A stretch of DNA of 64,000 bases from Mesorhizobium sp. Its GTDB lineage: Bacteria > Pseudomonadota > Alphaproteobacteria > Rhizobiales > Rhizobiaceae. The notes beneath the pieces were generated by a model. The model was not told the DNA's origin. It worked only from the letters and a program-made list of their open reading frames with translations, and made no database searches. The position numbers and the translations under genes were made by a program. Position 1 is the stretch's first letter. Every line of letters starts with the position of its first letter. Below are positions 38,527 through 45,654 of the stretch, piece by piece. The DNA is taken from contig NZ_JAEULZ010000003.1 of the NCBI RefSeq assembly GCF_016793485.1, forward strand, positions 1 to 64,000, in the 5' to 3' direction.

Positions 38527-38565
38527 GGTCCCGTAGCTCAGTAGGATAGAGCGGCAGATTCCTAA
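38527..38565 (+). pseudogene. 5' half of tRNA-Arg left at the left junction
   Basis: The first 39 nt of the tRNA (acceptor 5' strand, D arm, anticodon 5' strand and loop) are present, followed by unrelated sequence GATTGTGGCC instead of the anticodon 3' strand. It cannot fold into a tRNA. It is the original chromosomal 5' half separated from its 3' half by integration. Confidence 0.92.
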
Positions 38566-38608
38566 GATTGTGGCCGACTCGTGCAGCGCTTGGGTTTGCT
38601 CGCTTTTT

Positions 38609-39874
38609 TCAGGGCATTGTTGCCCCATTGCTGCCCGCCACATTTAGCAGCGCAGCTTCAGCTTGCGCCATTTCCGTTTCAGTCACGGTGCTCTCAAACA
38701 GGTGCGAGTAGGTGTCGAGCGTCAGCATAATCGACGCATGCCCAAGAAGCTCCTGGGCCTCTTTTGGCGTAAGCCCCCTGCCGCCGCGCGCCTTTGGGCT
38801 GATGCACCACGAAGCGAACCAGTGCCGCAGCGCGTGCATTCCCTCGTACTTCGCGACCGTGATCATCTCCTGCTTCCCGTCCTTGCCGATAACGGGTTTC
38901 AGGTGCTTGTCGCGGCGCGGCTTGAGCTTCGTCAACCCGGCTTTGATCTGCTGTCGGCACAGGCTATCGCGCACGATGTTCTCGTGCCGCTGGATAGTGC
39001 CGCGCTGCGAGGGAAACGCGTACAGCAGCGCCCCCTGGCGGTCTCTAGGGCACTGCTGCCGCCAGTCGCGCAGAATGTTCGCCACCATTGGAAACATCGG
39101 AATGAAGCGCTCGCTCTTTTCCGACTTCGGACGACCGATTGTCCCACTCAGGTTGGCACGTTGGCGCACGTGGATGCGATTCGTTTCAAAATCGACATCA
39201 GCCCATTCAAGGCCGCGAAGCTCGGACGCACGCATGCCTGTGAAAATTGCCGTCAGGACCAGCGCGCGGTGAACGCCGCCCGTCTTGTCCAACTGGGCTT
39301 GGAGCGTACGGATATCGTCAGGCGAGGGAATATCGACACCCACCTGCAACTTGGCCTTCCGCCGCTTCGCGAGTTTGTTCTCCCTACGCGTGGGCATGTC
39401 CTTGACCGCATTGCGGATGGAATGACCGCGTGCCTGCGCTTCACTCAAAATGCCCGATAGCGAGGTCCGAACCGAACGGATAAGCGTGTCTGACTTTCCG
39501 GCAGCCTTGAGCCTGTCAACAAACGCGTGGACCTCCGGAATGCCGAGACGCGATAGCTTTGTCGCGCCGATGTATGGCACGATGTGAAGATCGACGTGTT
39601 GGCGGTAGCCTTTGGCCGTCAGCGGCTCCAGTTCCGCATCGGCACGCGCAAGCCAATGCTCGGCTGCCTTTGCGACCGTGATATCCTTGTGCGTTGGGAC
39701 ATGCTGCCCGTTGCGAATATCAACGCCAGCCTGATCGCGAAATTCGGCAGCATCCTTACGGCGAGCGAACTGCTTGACGTTGCGCTTTCCAGACTGATCG
39801 ACGTAATCGACAACCCAGCTTTCAGTCTTACCGGCCTTGGTTTGCCAAGTTCTCTTACGGATACTCATTTTCAT
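38609..39874 (-). CDS. int: Tyrosine-type site-specific integrase
   Basis: A 421-aa phage-type integrase. Residues 1-60 look like an arm-binding domain, about 65-165 a core-binding SAM-like domain, and 185-395 the catalytic domain: Arg215 in TGMRASELRGLEW, a Lys near 250, the HALRHWFAS box (His347, Arg350), His379 in LLGHASI and Tyr389 in LDTYSHLF. It ends 43 bp inside attL and is transcribed toward it. It would catalyse integration into the tRNA-Arg anticodon-loop site and, with a directionality factor, excision. Confidence 0.95.
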   Translation of the reverse strand: MKMSIRKRTWQTKAGKTESWVVDYVDQSGKRNVKQFARRKDAAEFRDQAGVDIRNGQHVPTHKDITVAKAAEHWLARADAELEPLTAKGYRQHVDLHIVPYIGATKLSRLGIPEVHAFVDRLKAAGKSDTLIRSVRTSLSGILSEAQARGHSIRNAVKDMPTRRENKLAKRRKAKLQVGVDIPSPDDIRTLQAQLDKTGGVHRALVLTAIFTGMRASELRGLEWADVDFETNRIHVRQRANLSGTIGRPKSEKSERFIPMFPMVANILRDWRQQCPRDRQGALLYAFPSQRGTIQRHENIVRDSLCRQQIKAGLTKLKPRRDKHLKPVIGKDGKQEMITVAKYEGMHALRHWFASWCISPKARGGRGLTPKEAQELLGHASIMLTLDTYSHLFESTVTETEMAQAEAALLNVAGSNGATMP

Positions 39875-40185
39875 CTACTCCTTTTCTTCCTGTCTAGAGA
39901 AGCAATGTTGCGATAAAATCTGTCGTTCATGCAACGACGCCAAGTATTCGATTGTCAACGATAAAGCGCAGCACGAAATTAACGCCAAAAGACGCCGTGG
40001 CTGGCCGCTACTTGCAGAACATTTTGTGAGCGCTATAGTGCTGTCACTGAAGTAATACCGTTCATAGGAACGGCAGCCATATTGGTCCGGGCAATGTCGC
40101 CCTAGGCCCGCGCAATCAGCGCCTGCTGCCGATCCATAGCACTTCCAACAGTTGAGCAGCAGGACGCCAACTTGGGAGTCGCGTT
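39875..40185. other. int-xis intergenic region with two hairpins
   Basis: These 311 bp hold no convincing gene. Two perfect small dyads stand out: GTCGTT-CATGC-AACGAC at 39922-39938 and CCGTTC-ATAG-GAACGG at 40058-40073. The region separates the divergent int and xis-like genes, so it should contain both promoters and perhaps operators. One GANTC site (GAGTC) lies 6 bp before the xis-like start. Confidence 0.5.
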
Positions 40186-40545
40186 ATGAAAGACCCGCTG
40201 GATAGTCTCAGGCTCCGCTGGGGTTCCAAAAACATCGCATTGTCGATGGGGCGTCCCGAACGGACGGTGGCTTATATGCTGGAAGCCGGCCAGATTCCGG
40301 GGGCGCGAAAGATCAATGGACGCTGGTGCGTGAGCGATTTCGCGCTGGAGCGGCTGTTTGAGATCGATGGTCCTGCTGAATTTAACGAAGCCACTTTGGC
40401 TCAGTCCTTGCAGCATGTTCGCAAGACTCTGGAGCGGCTGTCACGCGAGGCAGCAGATCGTCTGAAGTCCGGATCGCAAATTGCCAGCAATCTCGCTGAG
40501 ATTGCGCAGAGCATCAAATCTGTCGAGCAGGAGGTGGTGGTGTGA
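40186..40545 (+). CDS. Excisionase-like small DNA-binding protein
   Basis: A 119-aa protein. Residues about 12-55 form a MerR/excisionase-type winged helix: NIALSMGRPERTVAYMLEAG and KINGRWCVSDFALERLF. The C-terminal half is helical and charged and may dimerise. Position next to int, divergently transcribed, fits a recombination directionality factor or an early regulator. It overlaps the endonuclease gene by one base. Confidence 0.7.
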   Translation: MKDPLDSLRLRWGSKNIALSMGRPERTVAYMLEAGQIPGARKINGRWCVSDFALERLFEIDGPAEFNEATLAQSLQHVRKTLERLSREAADRLKSGSQIASNLAEIAQSIKSVEQEVVV

Positions 40546-41114
40546 TGGGCTGCTGTGTCTATGAGCACTGGCGCCCCGATACCAATGCCTGCTTCTACGT
40601 TGGCAAGGGAGCGCTTCGCCGATCACGCGACCTTGGAGTGTCGGCTGGTTGTCGCACCAAGGCGCACGGCGCTGTGCAGGAAGCGCTTCGCGCACAGGGA
40701 TTGCAGGTCGAAATCCGTATCGTCGCGCAGGACCTGACCGAACTGGAAGCGCTGGCGCTCGAAATGGAGCGTATCGCTCTCTACGGCAAGATCGAAGATG
40801 GCGGAACGCTTGTAAATCGGACAATCGGCGGCTCCGGCACGTACGGCATGCGCCACACGCCGGAAGCCCGCGCAAAGATGTGCGCTGCGCAAGCTGCTCG
40901 CGACCCCGCGCTGTCAGGACATCCTCATACTCCTGAATCCCGCGCCAAAATATCAGCCGCGTTGAAGGGCCGTCCGAAGTCCGCGGAATCACGCGCCAAG
41001 CGCGCTGATACTTTGCGAGGCCGACCGCTGACCCCTGAGCATATCGCAAACATCAAAGCCGCACAGAAGGCGCGCTGGGCGCGTCGGCGTGAGAGGCTTG
41101 CGGAAGGCACATAG
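40545..41114 (+). CDS. GIY-YIG endonuclease with NUMOD3 motifs
   Basis: A 189-aa protein. The N-terminal GIY-YIG-type fold is shown by VYEHWRPDTNACFYVGKG and an acidic LEALALEMERIALYG segment. The C-terminal part carries three NUMOD3-like DNA-binding repeats: HTPEARAKM, HTPESRAKISAALKGRP and LTPEHIANIKAAQKARW. The arrangement is that of free-standing homing endonucleases such as SegA types. It may promote spread of the locus or cut rival phage DNA. Translation is coupled to the upstream gene (TGATG). Confidence 0.82.
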   Translation: MGCCVYEHWRPDTNACFYVGKGALRRSRDLGVSAGCRTKAHGAVQEALRAQGLQVEIRIVAQDLTELEALALEMERIALYGKIEDGGTLVNRTIGGSGTYGMRHTPEARAKMCAAQAARDPALSGHPHTPESRAKISAALKGRPKSAESRAKRADTLRGRPLTPEHIANIKAAQKARWARRRERLAEGT

Positions 41115-41156
41115 AAAAACCGCCCCCGATGTGGTGGATCGGGAGCGGGGAGAAGT
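41115..41156 (-). terminator. Hairpin with T-tract on the minus strand
   Basis: CCGCTCCCGAT/ATCGGGGGCGG (one mismatch, 7-nt loop) is followed on the minus strand by GTTTTTC. No minus-strand gene is obvious to its right, so it may guard against antisense transcription of the xis-endonuclease pair. Alternatively it is just an mRNA hairpin at the end of the endonuclease gene. Confidence 0.4.
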
Positions 41157-41282
41157 ACATGGCAGCACCACCAATAGAACGCGACAAGGGGAACGAGCTC
41201 AAGGGCAATGCTCGCAAAACACTACCCTATATCGACTTCATCTGTAAACGAAGAAGTACTGATTCAACAAGGGTAGTAATCA

Positions 41283-42830
41283 ATGTCAAATACATCAACA
41301 TCAGAAGCCGGTAAACTTGAAGCGCTGTTCGATGGATACTCGAAAGCTCACGGCAAATACGAAGTCAAGCGCGTCAACGACAAGGGAAAGAATGAAGGAC
41401 GCGCTGTCACAGTCAGGGAGCCTGTCACGGAGGCGCTGTGGCAAGCGCACATAGACGGTACGGGCGCTGGGCTTGGCATTATCCCTCTGCGCGATGATTT
41501 CACCGCCGTCTGGGGCGTCATCGACATAGACGAGTACTCCGGCCTGAAGCATGCCGAGCTTGAGAAGCAGTGCAAAGCCAAAAGCCTGCCTTTGGTCGTG
41601 TGCCGGAGCAAGAGCGGCGGGGCACACTTGTTTCTCTTTTTGGTCGACCCGCTACCTGCCGCCGATGTCATCAACACCTTGTCGTCATGGGCAGCGGCGC
41701 TTGGGCACGTTGGCGCTGAGATATTCCCCAAGCAGGCAAGCCGTGCTGACGAGGACAAGGACGTTGGGAACTGGCTCAACATGCCCTACTTCAACGCTGA
41801 GCGTACCAGCCGCTACTGCGTGCATGATGGCAACGAGCTTGATCTGCCCGCGTTCCTTGAATTCGCCGACAGCATGCGACAGACGCGCGGACAGCTTGAT
41901 GAAATAGAGAAGTCAGCGCTGCCTGACATCGGCGCGCCCGACGACCTGTTCTATGAAGCGCCGCCATGCCTCCAGCATCTGCACGCCAATGGTGGCTTTC
42001 CCCACGGCACCCGGAACGAGGGGATGTACAATGTCGCCGTCTATCTCAACAGGCGACACGATGGCGATTGGACCTCGGACGACCTGCAAAAATACAACGT
42101 CGCGATGTGCGATCCGCAGATGTCGATCGAGGACATCAACACTGAAACCAAGTCGGTGCAGAAAAAGAAGGACAGATACTTCTTCAAGTGTGGCAAGGCA
42201 CCGATCAACGCGCATTGCAATCGGAACCTCTGCATTCAGCGCAAGTTTGGTGTCGGCGGAAATATCCCGCGTCTCGCCCTGACGAAAGTCGTTGGCGATC
42301 AGATCGAGTGGCTGTTGGACATACGTGGCAAGCGCGTCCGTCTGGCGAACAAGCAACTCTTCAATCAGCGCTTGTTTCAGGAGACGGTGGGTGAGGTCAT
42401 CAACGACTATCTCCGAACGATACCGCAACCGGAGTTTGAGCGCCTTATAGGCGAGGCGATGCAGCGTGCTGCGGAGCAAATAGTTCCTGAGGAATATACG
42501 GGGAAGGGCATGCTGAAAGGCACCATCCTCAAACTCCTGGACGGGCAGGCTAAGTCCATAAACGCGGAACAGTTCTACGCTTCCGATGCGCACCCCTGGA
42601 AACAACAGAACGGTGAAGTGTGGTTTAAAATCCATCGTCTGATGATTCAGCTAAAAACGCAGCAGGTGGAGGCCACGATAAAATCGCTGCCCGATGTTCT
42701 TCGCGAGATGGGGTGTCAGGAGCAGAACAAGTCGCTCATTCCCGGCAAAAAGAAATGCCGCTTCTGGTCGCTCAACATTGAGGCAGCTCCTGTTGAGCCT
42801 GATCCTGCGTTTGGGACGACAGACTTTTGA
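41283..42830 (+). CDS. Archaeo-eukaryotic-type primase (TOTE-like)
   Basis: A 515-aa DNA primase/primase-polymerase candidate. The catalytic DxD is Asp81/Asp83 in VWGVIDIDEY, followed by CRSKSGGAHLFLFL (Ser109-His115) and EIFPKQ near 147-151, the motif set of TOTE-conflict and COG4951-like primases. A PriCT-like helical region spans about 235-295 (GTRNEGMYNVAVYLNRR). A Cys/His cluster follows (Cys303, His311, Cys312, Cys317), then a C-terminal winged-helix-like segment. There is no Walker motif, so a host helicase would be needed. It presumably starts replication of the excised element. A GATTC site lies 18 bp before the start. Confidence 0.85.
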   Translation: MSNTSTSEAGKLEALFDGYSKAHGKYEVKRVNDKGKNEGRAVTVREPVTEALWQAHIDGTGAGLGIIPLRDDFTAVWGVIDIDEYSGLKHAELEKQCKAKSLPLVVCRSKSGGAHLFLFLVDPLPAADVINTLSSWAAALGHVGAEIFPKQASRADEDKDVGNWLNMPYFNAERTSRYCVHDGNELDLPAFLEFADSMRQTRGQLDEIEKSALPDIGAPDDLFYEAPPCLQHLHANGGFPHGTRNEGMYNVAVYLNRRHDGDWTSDDLQKYNVAMCDPQMSIEDINTETKSVQKKKDRYFFKCGKAPINAHCNRNLCIQRKFGVGGNIPRLALTKVVGDQIEWLLDIRGKRVRLANKQLFNQRLFQETVGEVINDYLRTIPQPEFERLIGEAMQRAAEQIVPEEYTGKGMLKGTILKLLDGQAKSINAEQFYASDAHPWKQQNGEVWFKIHRLMIQLKTQQVEATIKSLPDVLREMGCQEQNKSLIPGKKKCRFWSLNIEAAPVEPDPAFGTTDF

Positions 42831-43045
42831 GAGCGGTGTTGGCGGGCGCTGTACAGGGCGTTTGCAGTGCTGCCCCAGTACAAGTGCTGGCGCTACGTGG
42901 TCCGGGGACTACAGCCCGAAGGCAGCGACCTCAACAGGGTGGTTCATGCCTCTGCGCTTATGCGCGTATGCGCAGGGCGCGGATAATGCGCGTACACGGG
43001 GACATACATCATGAAGCAAGTTCCCTGCGCGATGGACTGTGGGTT

Positions 43046-43228
43046 CAGCACAGCAGCACAGCAAGCGTACCCCTGCTTTTCCCCTGCGGTGCTAACGCAA
43101 ACACCTGCGTTGTATGCTGTTCAGTACTCCGGCACCGCAAGCACCGCAACTGTCCACGCATGCGCACATGCGCGTGCACACGCGCACGATAACACCGGTG
43201 CTTGCTGTGCTGCTGTGCTGGGATTTTT
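43046..43228 (+). ncRNA. Candidate structured RNA or origin stem-loop
   Basis: The 21-nt arm at 43046-43066 (CAGCACAGCAGCACAGCAAG plus C) is perfectly complementary to 43200-43220. Inside it TGCGGTGC (43085-43092) can pair with either of two GCACCGCA copies (43132-43139 or 43141-43148), enclosing an ACGCA/TGCGT hairpin (43095-43110). The outer stem is followed by GGGATTTTT, as in an intrinsic terminator. Two alternative inner pairings suggest a switchable fold. Expression is unknown; a double-stranded replication origin is the alternative. Confidence 0.45.
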
Positions 43229-43246
43229 CATCCATCGCCACATTCC

Positions 43247-43265
43247 TCGGGATACCGAGCTTTTT
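43247..43265 (+). terminator. Weak terminator-like hairpin
   Basis: CTCGG-GATA-CCGAG followed by CTTTTTG, 27 bp after the large stem. The stem has only five pairs, so termination would be weak. Confidence 0.35.
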
Positions 43266-43359
43266 GCGCGCCCCTGTAGCTGATGCAGAACGGGCTAAAG
43301 CTCAAAGCCGACTGACAGATTTTGTATCTGTAAGTCACAGCATAACTTCATGAAAACAT

Positions 43360-43375
43360 TGAACAAAAATGTTCA
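43360..43375. promoter_or_regulatory. Palindrome upstream of the five-gene operon
   Basis: TGAACA-AAAA-TGTTCA is a perfect dyad about 110 bp before the first gene of the operon, in an AT-rich stretch. It resembles a repressor operator. The GAAC-N6-GTTC spacing does not match the alphaproteobacterial LexA box (GAAC-N7-GAAC or GTTC-N7-GTTC), so SOS control is not claimed. Confidence 0.4.
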
Positions 43376-43469
43376 TGTTGCATGGTTGTTACGCCTATCC
43401 CCTAGTACTTTCCAGAATAGGCAGGGCGCAAAACTCGTCTGCCGACCGCCCGCTGATCGTTGTTACTCC

Positions 43470-44201
43470 ATGAGAACCGAGAGTATGAACCTTCCCCGCA
43501 TTAGAGCGCCGCGCCAGCGTGCCGCTGCTTCAAACGGCAAGAGGCTCGTGCCGGGGATCGACATGCGCAGCGCACATGCCCGCCGCATGCACGACTTGAT
43601 CGCAGGGCACGTGGCCGACATGGGCGGCAACGTCAGCCAAGCACAGTACGCGCTGATTAAGACTGCCGCCAATATCCAGATGAGCATGGAAGCTGCTGAG
43701 CTTCAGTTCTCGCAGCAGGAGGGCGGCGCAACGTTCCCGCAGATGCTTGCATACGGAACAATGGCTAACTCGCTCCGTCGCACATACGAAAGCCTTGGCA
43801 TAGACAAGGCTCCCCCTGCTCCACCGCAAAGTTCTGGCGAAGTATGGACCGCTGAAATCAACAACCTCAGCACCGACGAGCGGAAGGAGACGGAGAAGCT
43901 CATCTACGAGCGCGACGAACTCGGTCCCCTGTTTAGCGACCTCAAGGCTGGTCGTCTCAAGCAGCTCATCGCCAAGCTGTACTGGCGAGGGTTTGGTCCA
44001 TCGAAGGAGGACAAGGGGCAAGTCGTACGTCACGACAAAGACCTGCCCTACGACGAAATCGACTGGGACTATTACCACGCCCGCATCGAGGCCCGTCTTG
44101 AGAAGGAGCAGGCGCGCGAGGACCGCATGGGCAGCGAAGCTTACCACAAGCAGAAGATGCAGATGTTCGGGAACAACAAGACGAGGACAATCGACATATG
44201 A
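43470..44201 (+). CDS. Unknown element protein, small-terminase-like core
   Basis: A 243-aa protein, first gene of the operon. The segment ARRMHDLIAGHVADMGGNVS through ANSLRRTYESLGID has the pattern of predicted phage small-terminase-like proteins in rhizobial prophages (inference, no motif is decisive). The C-terminal 60 residues are rich in acidic and basic residues with EIDWDYYHARIEARLEKEQ. An ATG at 43485 (MNLPRIRAPRQ) is an equally good start. The stop overlaps the next start (ATGA). A small terminase without its large partner would fit a satellite redirecting helper packaging. Confidence 0.55.
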   Translation: MRTESMNLPRIRAPRQRAAASNGKRLVPGIDMRSAHARRMHDLIAGHVADMGGNVSQAQYALIKTAANIQMSMEAAELQFSQQEGGATFPQMLAYGTMANSLRRTYESLGIDKAPPAPPQSSGEVWTAEINNLSTDERKETEKLIYERDELGPLFSDLKAGRLKQLIAKLYWRGFGPSKEDKGQVVRHDKDLPYDEIDWDYYHARIEARLEKEQAREDRMGSEAYHKQKMQMFGNNKTRTIDI

Positions 44202-44641
44202 GACCCGGCGACCGTCTCATCTCCGACAACGGCGAGCAATGGATCGTCGTCGCCCACACTGACGAATACACGGAGACGGAAATCAAGCGCGGGCTTCCGG
44301 GCCGCTACTGCTTCCTCGTTCGTCCGATTGAGACTGAGTTCGGACGCGACATGATCTACGCGTTCAAGCACGAGGACGAGATTCAGCATCTACAGCACTT
44401 CGAAGCCGTCATAGCGCAGCACGACCATGTGATGCATGACGGCGAACTGCTGTCCGTAGTGCGCGAAGGAAAGGGCGGACCCTTCAACCTCGCATCCCTG
44501 TTCATGTGGCTCAAGAACGATGACGGCGACTACTTCTGGGCATGGCGCTGGCAAGTGTCGCTCATGCTCATGCTTGGTGAGGACCAACCCTTCAGCTTCC
44601 TCACTGCTGAGTGGCGACCAGCCGTCGCAGGGGAGTTCTGA
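44198..44641 (+). CDS. Hypothetical element protein
   Basis: I do not recognise this 147-aa protein. The N-terminal part (MRPGDRLISDNGEQWIVVAH and the following ETEIKRGLPGRYCFLVRPIE) looks like a small beta-barrel, and the C-terminal part is aromatic-rich (FMWLKNDDGDYFWAWRW). It is acidic overall with no membrane segment. It is coupled to both neighbours: ATGA overlap upstream, and the next gene starts 3 bp after its stop. Confidence 0.6.
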   Translation: MRPGDRLISDNGEQWIVVAHTDEYTETEIKRGLPGRYCFLVRPIETEFGRDMIYAFKHEDEIQHLQHFEAVIAQHDHVMHDGELLSVVREGKGGPFNLASLFMWLKNDDGDYFWAWRWQVSLMLMLGEDQPFSFLTAEWRPAVAGEF

Positions 44642-44643
44642 CA

Positions 44644-45654
44644 ATGGCGTGCAAGCGTCTCAACGTCAGACGACCGCTTGCCGACATACTCGCGGACCTT
44701 GCTCGCATGGACGAGCAGGTGCTCGACAACTTGCAAGTCATGTCCCTGCTGAACGTGACAAACAACGTTCTGGTGCTGGCGCGTGTAGAAAAAGTCTCAC
44801 CGCCTTACGAACGTGTTCCACTATACGGTCGCCGTGGCGGGCGGACAGTGGTCTATCCCCGCTTGGAGTTGATTGAGTGGCTGCGGACTACATCGAAAGT
44901 CACGGATAACCCGGTCTATCCGGTGGTTCGCTTGAGCCGGGAGGAAGCAGCGGCCCAAAACTTGCTCGCAGCACAGAAAAGGACTGAGCGGGCAGCACGG
45001 AAGGCTGAGAGGCTTCAAGCTGAAGCGAAGCGGAAACAGGAGCAGGAAGCTTGGAAGGCCCGCCAGCTTCAGGTTGACGCGCAGCTCAATCAATACAGAG
45101 CTTCGCAACGCGCCGCGAGCGCCGCGGAAAAACTCAGACGCGAGAGCGTGAAGGCAGAGCACAAACTGGCGCGTGAAATCCACCGTGCTGAAATGCGGGA
45201 GCAGCGTGAACGTGCTGCCGCCGAAGAAAAGCGTGAGATCGCCGAAGACCGTCAATTCGTCAACGAACATGCTCAGCGACGAGCTTCAGCCCGCAAGGCT
45301 AAGTTCCAGAAGCAGATAGAAGCACGCGACGACAACAAGGCACAGGCGGAAGCTGTAGCGCGTGATGCAAAGCGGAATACCCCCGACCTTGCCGCCATTG
45401 CGGACGCGCTGGACAAAGCGCCAGCGCCACCAAAGCCCACTGAGCAGGCCGAGCACCAGCAGGAGCATCGGATGCTCTGCTTGCCGTTGGAGCAACTGAC
45501 GCGAAGCCAATGTCATTGGCCGGTCGGTGATCCACGTGACGACGACTTTTCCTACTGCGGCGCGGCAACTCGCGAGGGGAGCAGATACTGCGCCCACCAT
45601 GCCGCTATCGCTTTCAGGAAGCCTGACCCCCTCAAGATAGGAGTTCGAAAGTAA
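44644..45654 (+). CDS. Coiled-coil protein with GcrA-like C-terminal domain
   Basis: A 336-aa three-part protein. Residues 1-90 form a compact domain (LADILADLARMDEQVLDN, then VVYPRLELIEWLRTT), possibly DNA-binding. Residues about 100-260 are a long charged coiled coil of Ala/Glu/Lys/Arg. Residues 277-325 closely follow the GcrA C-terminal domain: Cys290-x-WPxGDP, FSYCG (302-306), YC (315-316), HH and IAF. In Caulobacter GcrA this domain binds sigma70 region 2. The GcrA N-terminal DNA-binding domain is absent. The protein may recruit or divert host RNA polymerase (inference). The stop overlaps the next start (TAATG). Confidence 0.75.
   Translation: MACKRLNVRRPLADILADLARMDEQVLDNLQVMSLLNVTNNVLVLARVEKVSPPYERVPLYGRRGGRTVVYPRLELIEWLRTTSKVTDNPVYPVVRLSREEAAAQNLLAAQKRTERAARKAERLQAEAKRKQEQEAWKARQLQVDAQLNQYRASQRAASAAEKLRRESVKAEHKLAREIHRAEMREQRERAAAEEKREIAEDRQFVNEHAQRRASARKAKFQKQIEARDDNKAQAEAVARDAKRNTPDLAAIADALDKAPAPPKPTEQAEHQQEHRMLCLPLEQLTRSQCHWPVGDPRDDDFSYCGAATREGSRYCAHHAAIAFRKPDPLKIGVRK

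Larger units (their letters stand above)
38485..38565 (+). repeat. attL: direct repeat covering tRNA-Arg promoter and 5' half
   Basis: This 81-bp block recurs at 48823-48903 with two substitutions (38494, 38499), and 66 bp (38500-38565) are identical. Identity stops exactly after the last base of the tRNA anticodon loop. The sequence beyond it is different at the two ends, as expected for the site-specific crossover of a tyrosine integrase within the repeat. Confidence 0.93.
42831..43469. other. Non-coding region with repeats, candidate replication origin
   Basis: The 640 bp after the primase gene hold no convincing gene. They contain ATGCGCGT at 42960, 42986 and 43168, a tandem 9-bp repeat GCACCGCAA at 43132-43149, a 34-nt strictly alternating pyrimidine-purine run at 43155-43188 that could adopt Z-form, and a 21-bp inverted repeat 133 bp apart. 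Placement beside a primase gene is where small replicons commonly carry their origin. The right part (43320-43400) is AT-richer and holds a palindrome. Confidence 0.5.

Noticed and set aside
41129-41314. 61-aa frame between the endonuclease and primase genes
   Set aside because: It overlaps the primase start, has no ribosome-binding site and no recognisable sequence.
43132-43149. Tandem GCACCGCAA as part of a CRISPR or iteron array
   Set aside because: Only two 9-bp copies, directly adjacent, without spacers or cas genes. They fit better as alternative partners of an RNA stem.
43011-43283. 90-aa Cys/His/Ala-rich frame in the region after the primase
   Set aside because: It is built from the alternating CG/CA repeats and the inverted repeat, with unlikely composition (HACAHARAHAH). 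The DNA structure explains it better than coding.
43361-43374. GAAC...GTTC as a LexA box
   Set aside because: The spacing is six bases and the arms are inverted; the alphaproteobacterial LexA site uses seven bases between direct repeats.
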